Counted from the first letter of the stretch, positions 22,765 to 34,149 are shown. The stretch is 64,000 nucleotides of DNA from Euphorbia lathyris (GCF_963576675.1 NC_088911.1:88317256-88381255), one strand, 5' to 3'. Notes: generated from the letters alone by a model not told the origin. A program made the numbers and translations.

Positions 22765-22915
22765 TATGTAAATGCGACTCAAATGCGACATGCTACACCA
22801 AATGCGACATCAAATGCGACCGCAAATGCGACATGACTCTGAATGCGATAAGGTATATGCGAGTCCTTGTCGCATTTGATTCTCTATGTCGCATTTGAGC
22901 ACCAGAATGCGACAC
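22765..22915. repeat. TGTCGCATT/AATGCGACA array 4, upstream of the transposase
   Basis: About ten words in 150 bp (AATGCGACT, AATGCGACA, TGTCGCATTTG) in the presumed promoter or 5' UTR of the transposase. It is not organised as a clean tandem repeat. Confidence 0.85.
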
Positions 22916-23143
22916 ATCGGGAGACAATGGCGGAATCGAAAAATGTCAATATTCAAGCAAATGTATTCGAATACCAACTGTGTATTTCTAGTAATGTGTA
23001 TGAAAAATGAAGGAATGATACTTACATGAACTTGAATGGGGTATGGATGTCTTTAGATCTTGGGTTGAGTTAATGAATTTTGCTGTGAGAATGTGAAAGT
23101 AAATGAAAGGGAAAGAGGAGATGGTTGTTATATAAGAACAAGG

Positions 23144-23184
23144 GTAGTTTTGTCCAAAATGGATTTATTTGTCTAATTTGGTAA
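23144..23184 (-). repeat. Inner part of the right TIR of the MULE
   Basis: GGGTAGTTTTGTCCAAAATG through GTCTAATTTGGTAA matches the complement of the left TIR (about 16690-16733). It is cut off from the outer part by the PMD element inserted at 23185. TTTGGTAA (23177-23184) is the left target duplication of that insertion. Confidence 0.88.
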
Positions 23185-23457
23185 GTGAGTTACTAAACCC
23201 AGCCCTAACTTTACACTTCTAGCCCCGTGAATAGACCGAAATACCCTTTGCACTAAATTTCAAAAAACCCAAAACCTCTCAAGAAGCTGAAACGATTTTT
23301 GCTCAAATCCGGACAAATTAGTGAGCCGAATCATGGATGGTGATAGAAACCGTAAAGGAAAAGCTAAAATGGTACGATTTACCGCTTTATTTCGTTGATT
23401 TTTGCATCGAATTGAATTTGTTGTGGTTTTTAAAAATTTCGGTCGGAATCGCAGTCG

Positions 23458-23645
23458 GGCGTATGAACATCACGCCCGATCTGCGGTTCGGGCGTATGAG
23501 TATCACGCCCGACCAGTGGTTCGGGCGTGATAGCCACATGCCCGAACCAATGGTAGGGCGTGATGCTCATACGCCGTAACCACTGATAGGGCGTGATGTG
23601 CATACGCCCGACCAATGGTTCGGGCGTGATTCCCTTACGCCCCCG
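23458..23645. repeat. GGGCGTGAT/ATCACGCCC array, copy B
   Basis: Counterpart of 5674-5868 within intron 1. About ten alternating CACGCCC / GGGCGT words separated by GGTTCGG or CCAATGG-like spacers. Confidence 0.85.
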
Positions 23646-23659
23646 TTTTTTTTTAATAA

Positions 23660-24010
23660 AAATTAATATTTTTTAAAATTTTAGTAATTTAGTTTAATTT
23701 TAGTAAACATTTAGTATAAATTTTAGTATAAAAATTAATATTTTTTAAAATTTTAGTAATTTTAGTTTAATTTTAGTAAACATTTAGTATAAATTTTAGT
23801 ATAAAAATTAATATTTTTTAAAATTTTAGTAATTTTAGTTTAATTTTAGTAAACATTTAGTATAAATTTTAGTATAAAAATTAATATTTTTTAAAATTTT
23901 AGTAATTTTAGTTTAATTTTAGTAAACATTTAGTATAAATTTTAGTATAAAAATTAATATTTTTTAAAATTTTATTAATTTAGTGTAATTTTAGTTTAAT
24001 TATAGTAAAC
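23660..24010. repeat. ~71-bp AT-rich minisatellite, copy B
   Basis: About four to five tandem units with TTAATATTTTTTAAAATTTT and AGTAAACATTTAGTATAAAT. Counterpart of 5355-5670. Confidence 0.8.
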
Positions 24011-24531
24011 ATTTTAGTAATTTAGTGTAATTTTAGTATAATTTAGTATAAATTGAGAATAACTATATTATAATTTTATTAGTTTAGTAGTATTTTAGCA
24101 TAATTTTATAAATTTAGTATAATTTACATTATTTACAATTTTATTAATTTAGTGTAATTTTTTTTTATAGACGGAGCGGCCTACTAGGGGTGGGAAATCC
24201 ATCCCGTCATCTGCTCGTCGTCTAGATATGGACGACGAGGATGATACACCACGGCATACGAGATTGCGTGGTATAGATATTTCTGGTCGTAGGCGGAGAG
24301 GGGCTGCGACGGAGCAGGTGAGGAGGGGGCCGATTGCGGATTAGGCCGATATTCATAGATCAGAGGGGGCGACTGATTTTGATGACAGAGAGCCCGATAG
24401 CGATTCTTTTCAGGACTACCTAGATGTGGCAGCCCGGTCAGTGCGACAGTCCGTTGTTGCACATGATCGCGAGATTGAGGAGAGCGATGAGCAGCCGACC
24501 CAGCGCGTAGGAGGTCGTTTTGCGAGTACAG

Positions 24532-24996
24532 GTATTTTAGTATTGATTAGTATTTTTTAATATTATTTAGTATAATTTTAGGATAATTTAGTATTTTTTA
24601 GTATAATTTTTTAATATTTTTGAGTATAATCTAGTATAATTTTAGTATAATCTAGTATAATTTTAGTATAATCTAGTATCTTTTAGTATAATTTTTTAAT
24701 ATTTTTGAGTATAATTTAGTATAATTTAGTATAATCTAGTATAATTTTAGTATAATCTAGTATAATTTTAGTATAATTTAGTATTTTTTTTGGTATAATT
24801 TTAGTATAATCTAGTATAATTTTAGTATAATCTAGTATAATTTTAGTATAATATAGTATTTTTTTTTGTATAATTTTAGTATAATCTAGTATAATTTTAG
24901 TATAATTTAGTATTTTTTTTTGTATAATTTTAGTATAATTTAGTATAATTTTTTAGTATTTTTTAGTATAAATTAGTATAATTTTATAATTTTCAG
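24532..24996. repeat. TAGTATAAT array filling PMD intron 2, copy B
   Basis: Nearly every 10-12 bp holds TAGTATAATT or CTAGTATAAT. Counterpart of 4388-4792. Confidence 0.88.
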
Positions 24997-26948
24997 GGAC
25001 AAGCAAACGTCCCAAAGCTAGTGAGGACGAGAGCTTGGTAGTTACTGCACCAGTTGATGGTGGTCCCGTTGATGGTTCCGTGATTCCTAGTTTTCTAGGA
25101 CATGTTGCCTCACGGATGTTGGGAGGAGAGATTCGGTCGTTTCTGACATTCTACAACAGATCATCAGCATGCCGAGATTTGTGTCAGTGGTTTTCTGGTG
25201 CGTCACCCGAGGTAAGAATAATATAGTGTGTCAACATTTATTGTAATTTGTATTTTTAACTATAAACATACAAAACATTCAGTAATTGTATAAATTATAT
25301 ATGTGTCATTTTACAGCTGAGGGAGATGATCGAGAGGACTGGTTTGTCTCACCTTCCACATGCCATGTTTAAGAACCTCGACACTCCGCTATTGACTGCG
25401 TTCGTGGAGCGGTGGCAGCCCGATACGAACTCCTTCCACATGCCGTTCGGGGAGATGACTATCCAGCTGCATGATGTGTGGCAGATTCTTCGGATCCCGA
25501 TCGACGGTCCGATGGTGTCCGAGTCTCCCCCTACTGACTCGCTTCATGCCATGTGCATGATGATGTTTGGGGTGAGTCAGGCTGAGCTTCTGTTGCCGAC
25601 TAGTCATTTATGGGCAGATGGAGGTGTATTTATTGGGGTTGTACAGGGGCTACTCGCTGAGGGTAGGGATGACGCTACTCGGGCCACAGCGTGGATGTGG
25701 CTTATGCTTGGATCCACTCTGTTTGTTGACAAGAGTGGAGATATGATTAGGCCGACCCATCTTCATGAGGTTTACAGCGGTGTCAGCGGGGCAGCTGGAC
25801 TATCATGGGGGTCTGCCACACTAGCCATGTTGTATCGGTAGTTGGGGATAGCGAGCAGAGGAGACTGCTCAGGTATATGCGGATGTTTGACCCTACTGCA
25901 GGCATGAATATATGAGTATTTTCGGTTTTCCGGCCGCATAGAGGAGCTCACTTGATCCCAGCTGACCATGCCCGTGCACTGAGATGGGAGGTCGGGGCAC
26001 CAGGCAAGACGACCGCCCGACTAGATACCTTTCGGGGGCAGCTGGATCGTATGACGGCGACAGAGGTATTTTATAAAATTTTAGAATTTATTTAATTATT
26101 ATTTATAGTATATTATTTTTTTTTATTGAGTATTACTTTTTTCCAGGTGACGTGGTTGCCTTATGGTCCTGTCGCCGATGATGATCGGCTTCGAGTGTCC
26201 TACGCCGGTTGGATACGGTGTAGAGACATCGTCGAGCCGTATATGCCCGACCGAGCGCTGCGACAGGTCGGATATACTCAGCCTATCCCAGCTGAGTGTA
26301 TTAGACCTGATAAAGCAGTACGACCATGGAAGTCGTTATCGTACAGGCTCACGCATTCCTTAGTCACAGTTGAGGACACCTGGCGGAGATTTCCATCGGA
26401 TCGGGGCATTGATCGGAGGAGATGCCGACCAGTTGGATACGATCCCACTGCTTGTGATCCTGCTTATATGGATTGGTATAGGCAATATTCGCATCCCCAT
26501 CTCCTTCTTGCACCACAGGCTTGACCGGTACAGCATGCTCGCGCCAACAGCGAATTTGTAAGTTTATTATTATTTAATATTATTATTTAATATTAGTTTA
26601 TATGTGTTTAATTTTTAATATTTATTTATTACTTTTTTTTTTGCAGTGGGTTAGCTGGTTGTGGCGTGTCACCCAACTATCGGCTACCCACCGATCTGAC
26701 GAGGATGTTCCACGCATTAAGAGGGAGATGGATGAGTTTATGGATGCGTGGCGTCGGACTAGCTGATTTTTTGTTGTAGACATTCATACATTTAAACACT
26801 TTTTGTTGTAGATATTAAATTTACTCTATTACGTTTATAAATGTTTATTTTAATTTTTATGTTTTTAAATTTTTTTGTTAAGTATATTTATGTAGTTACG
26901 AGCTTAACGGACTATTTACGGGTTTAACGGTCTATTTACGGGATTCAT

Positions 26949-27153
26949 AAGCTATTTTTTTTGCTCTCTCGATACACGGGCGTGTGAACATCACGCCTCC
27001 CCGTGTGGTCGGGCGTGATAGCCCTACGCCTCACCGTGTGGCGTGGGGCTATCACGCCCGACCACACGGGGAGGCGTGATTTTCACACGCCCCACCATGA
27101 GGTGAGGCGTGATGTCCATACGCCCGTGCATCGAGAGAGCAAAAAAAATAGGT
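26949..27153. repeat. ~205-bp palindrome of CACGCC units, copy B
   Basis: Counterpart of 2180-2417 but about 30 bp shorter. The missing part is the central GTCGGACGTG/CACGTCCGAC loop found in copy A, so the palindrome centre was deleted or never gained here. Confidence 0.82.
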
Positions 27154-27239
27154 TTTTCCACCCCAAAACCTATGAAAGGGTAATTTCGTCATTCCACGGG
27201 GCTGGGGGTGGGAAATTGGGGCTGGGTTTAACAACACCC

Positions 27240-27314
27240 TTTGATAAAATGGAAGGAATGTGGGTTAGATATGTAAAGTGAGGTCCTTCATTGGGTTAGA
27301 TGAGTAATTATCCC
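27240..27314 (-). repeat. Outer part of the right TIR of the MULE
   Basis: Complement of 16618-16692. It ends in GAGTAATTATCCC, followed by the target duplication TAAAAAAGT at 27315-27323. Confidence 0.9.
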
Positions 27315-27323
27315 TAAAAAAGT

Positions 27324-28831
27324 TTGAGTCTATCAAATTAAGGGACTTTTCAGTGTTTAATCATTTCCCCTCAGGCAGTCCTCCATCAAACCCACTGCGG
27401 CCACAAATTTCTCATCTTCCTTCTCTTTTCCCCTCAATTTCAAACACATTCATTCACACCATCTCTTTGTAAGATTCTCTTTTTTTTCTTTTTTTTTTGA
27501 ATTTTTGTTTTGGTAAGCATTTGTTAGATTCTAACTACTATACACCAACCACTGGTTTTTTGTTTCTCCTTCTTCATTATTTTAATCATCTAGGTTAGTG
27601 CTTAATTTTATAATCAACAATTTGGATTCTTTTATTAATTTTTTAATATCAAAGCAAGTGTTTTTCAATCGTTCTTCGTGATGTGTTTGATTCATGACCT
27701 TGTAAATTTTGATTATTTTAATCCTTCTGTTAAACCCTACCTTGTTGTTTATGATAAATTAATCATGAATACTGCTGATTCAGCTCAAAGTTTTTCCCTT
27801 TAAGGAAATCCTAAACCAGTTGATATATTATATAACTCTTTAGGAATTTTTTTTTTTTTTGGATTTTGAAAGTGTATGTGTGGCCCACGAAACCTATAGA
27901 TATACTTATTTTGCCTCTGGTTCGACAACAAGCTTGAGGCTATGGTGGTGCCACGTTATTCAAATGGAATAAAGCGGGAAGATAAGAAGAAATGATGCAT
28001 ACAGCGGACCTTATGCTTCACAAAAAAAACCAATTAAATTATTAGCAACACTGTAGAAAGAGAGAGAGAGAGAGAATCACACAAACTTTAGCCAAAGGAA
28101 AGGGCAAATTAAAAAGTAAATTGAAAAAAAGGAATTCTCTCTCTATTGTTTTTATTGAAAGAAGGGGTGATGTGGTGTGGATCTTTTGTGGAGCAGCTTT
28201 GTTTGTTTTAATTGAGTATAATCTTCTAAGTTTTAGTGTTGTGTGGTTCTCTTTGCAAGAGAAGAAGAAGAAGAAACATGAAACATCCTGACTTTTTTTC
28301 TGCTTCTGCTTCTGGTACTTGTCTTTCTCTCTCTACCATATCATATAGGTCTGTTTGGTGATTGTTTTGCTTTTGTGATGAAATATAGCATAAATCTTCC
28401 GGGATCCTGTATTTTTAAAAGGGTGTATTCAGTTCTCTCTATTTGTTCATATATCTATTGCAAATGTTCTTTTTTAAAATATGATCAGTTTTGTTGTTTC
28501 TAGTATAGAGTGCAATGTGAAAACACAATCATATGTAACCAATTATGATGGATGATCCTTATCAATGAAAATTGAAGTAAAAAAACATGGCCTTTTGTGT
28601 GTGCGTGTGTTTTTTTCTTTCCCAGGTTTAATAAAAAGAAAAAAGTTTCGATTGGTTTTGTATTCTTTTTGGTGGTAATAAGCTTATTTCTGATGGAAAA
28701 AGTTGTATGTACAGGGCCTTGAGTTGGATTGAAGTTCGGTTGTATTTGCAAATGAGATTCTGATCAAATAAGATTAGAGTAGAAATGAGAGAGTGTGGTA
28801 GAAGAAGCTGGAAAGTTGGTCCATTTCTTGG
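27324..28831 (+). promoter_or_regulatory. Promoter and 5' leader of the SPA gene
   Basis: Unique-looking DNA between the MULE and the SPA start codon. CT-rich leader-like sequence at about 27400-27480 and a GTAAGATTCTC donor-like site suggest a transcript start near 27400 and a 5' UTR intron. A (GA)n tract lies at 28059-28075 and a GAAGAAGAAG tract near 28263. An upstream ORF of 24 codons (28785-28859) overlaps the first in-frame ATG. No other gene is present. The transcript limits are inference. Confidence 0.5.
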
Positions 28832-31800
28832 ATGCCTTCATGCAGCGGTAGGGGGATAACTATGGAGAATTTATCTGAGTCTGCTTGGCAGAAGTCTGAG
28901 AATTCTAGGGAAGGAAACACATACAAAGTTTCGGGCTGGAATTCAAGGCTTGTATCTCGTGATTCTGGTTTCAGGAAGGTAACTGATAGGGCTGTGCTGG
29001 CGCGTCATAACCTAAAAAACCAGTTTGGTTTTTCTGGGAATTATAGGGATGAAGTGGCAGTTGACCCTTTTTCCCGCAGAGTAGAATGGGGTGATGTTAG
29101 CTTGAGGCAATGGTTGGACAAACCTGAAAGGTCCGTCGATGAATTTGAATGTTTACACGTTTTCAGTCAAATAGTTGAGATTGTAAATGTGGCACATTCC
29201 GAAGGAATTGTTGTTCATAATGTTCGGCCTTCTTGTTTTGTAATGACATCGTTAAATCATGTCTCCTTCATTGAGTCTGCTTCTTGTTCCGATTCTGGTT
29301 CGGATTCCTTAGAGGATATTGCATTGAATAACCAAAGTTTAGAGGTTAAAAGTTCATCTTCTACCTTGCCTGATGACATGTTCCAGCAAAGAATTATGCT
29401 AGGAACTGAAGATTTTAGACCTGCTTCCACTCCAACAAATGCCTTATCAGAAGCTAGTTGCATTCAGTCGAACTCGGTTAATGCAACACTTGTACCGGCT
29501 GGGGAGGAAACTGAAGATGATAAAATCAGTATGATGAATGTTGAACAAGAAGAGGAGGAAGAAAGGAGACAGCCTTTTCCTATGAAACAAATATTGCATA
29601 TGGAGGCCAGTTGGTATGCTAGTCCTGAAGAGCTTGCTGGTTCGCCGAGTTCTTGTGCTTCAGACATCTATAGATTGGGAGTTCTTCTATTTGAGGTTCG
29701 TCAGTATTTCTTGCATTACAAACCCAAACATATCTTGAATTCGAGATACTTTTTTATAATGTTAATTTCACCCTACTTACAAATTATATGGCATGGATTG
29801 AAATTGTCAAACTCTGCTAGTTTTCTCTCTGCACTCATGTGATATAGTTCTATTTCTGAACAGTTGTTCTGCCCGTTCAGTTCAAGAGAAGATAAGAGCA
29901 GAACTATGTCTAGTCTGAGACATAGGGTTCTTCCTCCTCAGCTGCTGCTGAAGTGGCCTAAAGAAGCCTCATATTGCTTATGGTTGCTACACCCAGAGCC
30001 CAGTAGTCGCCCAAAGATGGGGTTAGTTTTCATTACCTAACTAATTTACACATCTTTCACTCCTATGTTTTAGCTGGTATGAAATTTAGTTGTGCATGTT
30101 GGGCATTTAGAGTCATATTTCTAGAATTTTGTTTGGATGGATTTACAAAATAGCAAATAGCAAGGGTTTACTCATAGAAGATTTGTATGGAACTGCTACA
30201 ACTATTATTTGAAGATGGAAGTTGAATACGTAGACATCTTTTAGGACTTCAAATACATTTGACTTGTCCTTTTGCAACCATCGATGGAGTATGGATTTAC
30301 TGCGAGTTCATGCTGGATGAAAGTGTACTGAATTTTACTCGTCCTCTGATGGAAAGTTTGGTTTTCCATATTGGCGAACAAGGCCATGTTGAATACCTTC
30401 TCAATTAAATGCAATAAGTTGTTTAGTGTCTTCTGTATTGCATAAACAAGACGATGTAATTAAGAAGTTTGCTTGTGATACAAGAAAGCATTTTATTAAG
30501 TTTATTTTACTTAATTAAATCAAGTTTAATAATCTAAAACCTTCTCTCTCTTTTACAGTGAATTGTTACAGAGTGACTTTCTTAATGAACCAAGAGAAAA
30601 TCTAGATGAACGCGAAGCGCAAATACAGCTCCGAGAAAGGATAGATGATCAGGAGCTATTGCTTGAATTCCTTCTCCTGATACAGCAAAGAAAAGAGGAA
30701 GCTGCTGATAAGTTACAAGATACTGTTTCTCTTTTATGTTCTGATATTGAAGAAGTTGCGAGACATCGAACTCTCCTTAAGAAAAAAGGAGGTAAATATT
30801 CTGAAAGAGGGATAGATGATAATTTAGCATCAAACCTCCCTCCATTCAGTAACGTTGAGAATGAAGATTCTTCTAGCTTGAGTTCCAGAAAAAGAATTCG
30901 ACCAGTCTTGCAGATGCCGAACTTTGAGGAATGTGTTGATAATATTGGTGATGGACAAAACTCGGATCAGCTCACAGAAACTCCAGAAAGCCTGCTTCTT
31001 AAAAGTTCTAGACTGATGAAGAACTTTAAGAAGCTAGAGGCTGCATATTTTTTGACTAGATCCAGGCTGATAAAGCCACCAGGGAGAACATTCATAAAAA
31101 ATTCGCCAATTAGCAGTGATGTTACTGAAAGAAGCTCCATCAATAACTTGGCCCCAAAAGTGCAACACACTGAAAGTAGACAAAGTGGATGGATCGGTCC
31201 ATTTCTTGAGGGATTGTGCAAGTATCTAACTTTCAGTAAGGTAAAAGTCAAGGCTGATTTGAAACAAGGGGATTTTCTTAACTCTTCGAACCTGGTGTGT
31301 TCTCTTAGCTTTGATCGCGATGGAGAATTTTTTGCCACAGCTGGTGTAAATAAAAAGATAAAAGTATTTGAATGTGATACACTAATAAAAGATAATCGTG
31401 ATATCCACTATCCCGTTGTTGAAATGGCAAGTAGATCCAAACTAAGCAGTGTCTGCTGGAACAGTTATATCAAAAGCCAAATTGCTTCAAGTAATTTTGA
31501 AGGTGTGGTGCAGGTAACTCTCAATTCATATACCATTCTTCTTTGTGTCTTTTTTTTTTTGGCAAGTGGGTCCAATTAAATGGTTCGAGATTAACCAGAC
31601 ACCTTTTAGTGGCTCTATAGAGTAGAAAGTGAACTTGAGTCCGACTTAAGCGACTAGAAACCCTTTCATGTTTATAACTAATACGTTAATCCATATGTAA
31701 TTGGTTGCTCAATTTATGCAGGTGTGGGATGTTACAAGAAGGCAAGTACTAGCAGAAATGAGGGAACATGAGAGGCGTGTATGGGCCATTGACTTCTCAT

Positions 31801-33283
31801 CAGCAGATCCAACAATGTTGGCCAGCGGGAGTGATGACTGTTCTGTGAAGCTATGGAATATCAATCAGGCAATTCTACTTTTGCATTTGGTGGATATCAG
31901 CTTTGAAACTAAACGTACTAATGTCATCTAATTTCTTATTGTGTATATATAATCCCGGATGTATGATAAGTTGTTCCTCTTACGTTTGTTGCTACTGCAG
32001 GGAGTAAGTGTTGGTACAATCCGAACAAAGGCTAATGTCTGCTCTGTTCAGTTTCCCTCAGATTCTAGCCGCTATCTTGCATTTGGTTCAGCAGATCATA
32101 GAGTTTATTATTACGATCTTCGCAACTCAAAAGTTCCATTATGCACATTGGCTGGACACAGTAAAACTGTGAGTTATGTTAGGTTTCTAGATTCAACAAA
32201 TCTAGTTTCTGCTTCCACGGACAACACAATAAAGCTTTGGGATTTGTCAGTGTGTGCATCTACTCCACTTCAATCATTCACTGGCCATACGAACATAAAG
32301 GTATAGATGTTCACTTCTCTTATTATCCCACCCAAGCATCAATAACTGTATGGTAGGACTTCTTCTGTGCATGTTATTTACTGATGTAGTGATAGTTTTG
32401 GCTTTTCTCTTACTGTACTGAGGATTCATTTAGAGTGAGTGCACTTTGAATTATGTGTTTAAAAACTAATATATTTTCTGAGTGCACTTTGAATTATGTA
32501 TTTAAAAACTAATATATTTTCTCATTGCCGTGTTAATCCAACAAAATTAAATAAGTTGAGATGCTGAATTCTAATAATTGATTGAGATATATATACCTAT
32601 ATTATATCTTGAATTCTTTAGAATTTCATTTTGTTTTGTTATGTTCTTTGAGTGGAATGGAAGAGGGGCATCTGACTTTCTTTAAATTGAACCAAAAAGT
32701 TGTACAGTTGAAGATGTGGCTATTAGAATAATTTATTTTTCATGAACTTTGTAATGTGATGACTTGATGGTCATATTGGTCTCATCTTTCTGAAAATTCT
32801 TGCAGTATTTCATTGTCTATTTTTGGTGTAAATTTTACAGAATTTTGTGGGTTTGTCGGTAGCTGATGGTTACATTGCAACTGGCTCGGAAACAAATGAG
32901 GTACATTTCATGAATCTTCTTAGTTGGATTTTGTGATTGATCTTGTCCTATATGGTTATAGTCAAGTTTTAAGCTACCTTAGACTATTATATCCGTGTCC
33001 TTGCACCCATTTTCATACTGCTTTCTTAGACTAGTCATTTCATGTATGCTGCATTTTCTAATGTGAACACTGGTTTACTAAATTTGATATTCAGGTTTTC
33101 ATATACCATAAAGCATTCCCCATGCCAGCATTGTCATTTAAGTTCAACAGCACAGATTCACTATCGGGTAATGAGCCGGATGATACTACACAGTTTATAT
33201 CTTCAGTTTGCTGGCGCGGGCAGTCGTCTACGTTAGTTGCTGCAAATTCAACTGGGAATATCAAAATACTAGAGATGGTTTAG
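28832..33283 (+). CDS. SPA4: SPA3/SPA4-type COP1-interacting WD40 protein
   Basis: Exons 28832-29695, 29864-30021, 30559-31513, 31722-31868, 32001-32300, 32841-32900 and 33095-33283 join in frame to 890 aa. The N-terminal kinase-like domain (about residues 75-340) includes [20 protein letters not shown] and HNVRPSCFV in place of the HRD loop, with no DFG, so it is probably a divergent pseudokinase. A coiled coil (about 350-410, [20 protein letters not shown]) and seven-blade-type WD40 repeats (about 575-890) follow. SPA proteins act in the nucleus with the E3 ligase COP1 to degrade light-response transcription factors. Their coiled coil binds COP1 and the WD40 domain binds substrates. The lack of a long N-terminal extension places it in the SPA3/4 group; the exact orthology and symbol are tentative. 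ATG 28862 is in frame and may be the true start (860 residues downstream keep all domains). Intron 4 is GC-AG. Confidence 0.93.
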
Positions 33284-34149
33284 GAGAGTGAAAAATGTGG
33301 AGAATCACAGCTGATGAAATTGTGAAGGTTAAGAAGTAGCAGAGTTTAAGGACACCATATAGGAGGAAGGTGAGGGTTGCAGTTAGATTAAGAGGATTTT
33401 TTGTTTTTTTGGGGGAAAAGATGATAGAGATACTGGTACTCATCCACATTGTATTGTAGATAAAATCACGGGAAACAGAAACAACGTATAAATTGTTTTC
33501 ACTATGTATATTTCACGAATGCATATACTTCAAACTTCAATTATATCCATATTTTTGTCCCTCTTATTCAACTCTGAATTCACTGATTTGGTTTTAGGCT
33601 AATTGATAAACATATTAATCCTTGTTTGGATGAAGTGTTCTCACAAAATCATCTTGTTTCTCTCATTTTAATTATTATTTTTTATTCGGATTGAGTTATT
33701 TGGGTCAAGTCTTAGGTTGCGGATAATTCATGGAGCATTTATTTATTTATTAGTAATATTTTTAATTTTATTAGTTTTCATGCTAGAAATCACACAAAAA
33801 TAATGGTATCCTAGTAATAGTCCACCTCTTAAATCGAATCCACATCCGTAGTTGTAGTGAAGAAGTTACAGGGAAGTGGAGGAGTGGAGAAAACTATTGA
33901 TTTAAGTGTTTAATTTTGAACTTAATTATCAAGTCTAAGTCCAGGTTCCCATTTGCCACTAGACTTTGTTTTTGAGCTGGTATTTCAAATGGTTATCGAA
34001 ATATACGAGTTAGAATCGATTTTGGTTCGAGTTTTGCGCCTATAAAAACTTATAAAGTAGTATACTAGACATTAAAGAGAGAAATAACTGAATAATTACA
34101 CAACTATGATGTGATGTAATCGAGATAAGAAACAGAAAAAACTATCCCC
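33284..34149. other. SPA 3' UTR and intergenic DNA
   Basis: The first ~250 bp are probably 3' UTR, up to about 33510. After that AT-rich intergenic sequence with no gene or clear repeat. Confidence 0.45.

Larger units (their letters stand above)
23333..26766 (+). pseudogene. Plant mobile domain (PMD) gene, copy B, broken
   Basis: Same six-exon layout as the intact gene at 2617-5984: exon 1 from ATG at 23333, exon 2 from about 24169 to 24531, exon 3 from 24997, exon 4 from about 25318, exon 5 from about 26147, last exon about 26647-26766. In-frame stops are TAG at 24342 (CAG in copy A), TAG at 25839 (CAG in copy A), TGA at about 25904 (TGG in copy A) and TGA at 26522 (GGA in copy A). One base is missing near 25920 relative to copy A, a frameshift. 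PMD motifs HLPHAMFKNLDTP and FHMPFGEMTIQLHDVW remain readable. Confidence 0.9.
23185..27239 (+). mobile_element. PMD-carrying MULE-like element, copy B (complete ends)
   Basis: Both ends are present: GTGAGTTACTAAACCCAGCC on the left and the complement of GGGTGTTGTTAAACCCAGCC on the right. Similarity of the ends extends over about 65 bp. It is flanked by TTTGGTAA (23177-23184) and TTTGATAA (27240-27247), an 8-bp target duplication with one mismatch. The empty site is confirmed by the left TIR of the host MULE, which reads TTACCAAATTAG without interruption. It carries the same PMD gene as copy A, but broken. No transposase, so it is non-autonomous. Confidence 0.88.
16618..27314. mobile_element. 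Mutator-like element with DUF1985/Ulp1 gene and MuDR transposase
   Basis: Flanked by an exact 9-bp target duplication TAAAAAAGT (16609-16617 and 27315-27323), the Mutator hallmark. The ends are inverted: GGGATAATTACTAATCTAAC on the left and the complement of GGGATAATTACTCATCTAAC on the right, about 115 bp long. It holds a plus-strand DUF1985/Ulp1 pseudogene and a minus-strand transposase pseudogene whose 3' ends face each other. Four arrays of TGTCGCATT words lie in its non-coding parts. The right terminal repeat is interrupted by the 4-kb PMD element copy B, so the original element was about 6.6 kb. Elements of this layout (MULEs with Ulp1-like genes, Kaonashi type) are known in plants. Both genes here are broken. 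Confidence 0.92.
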
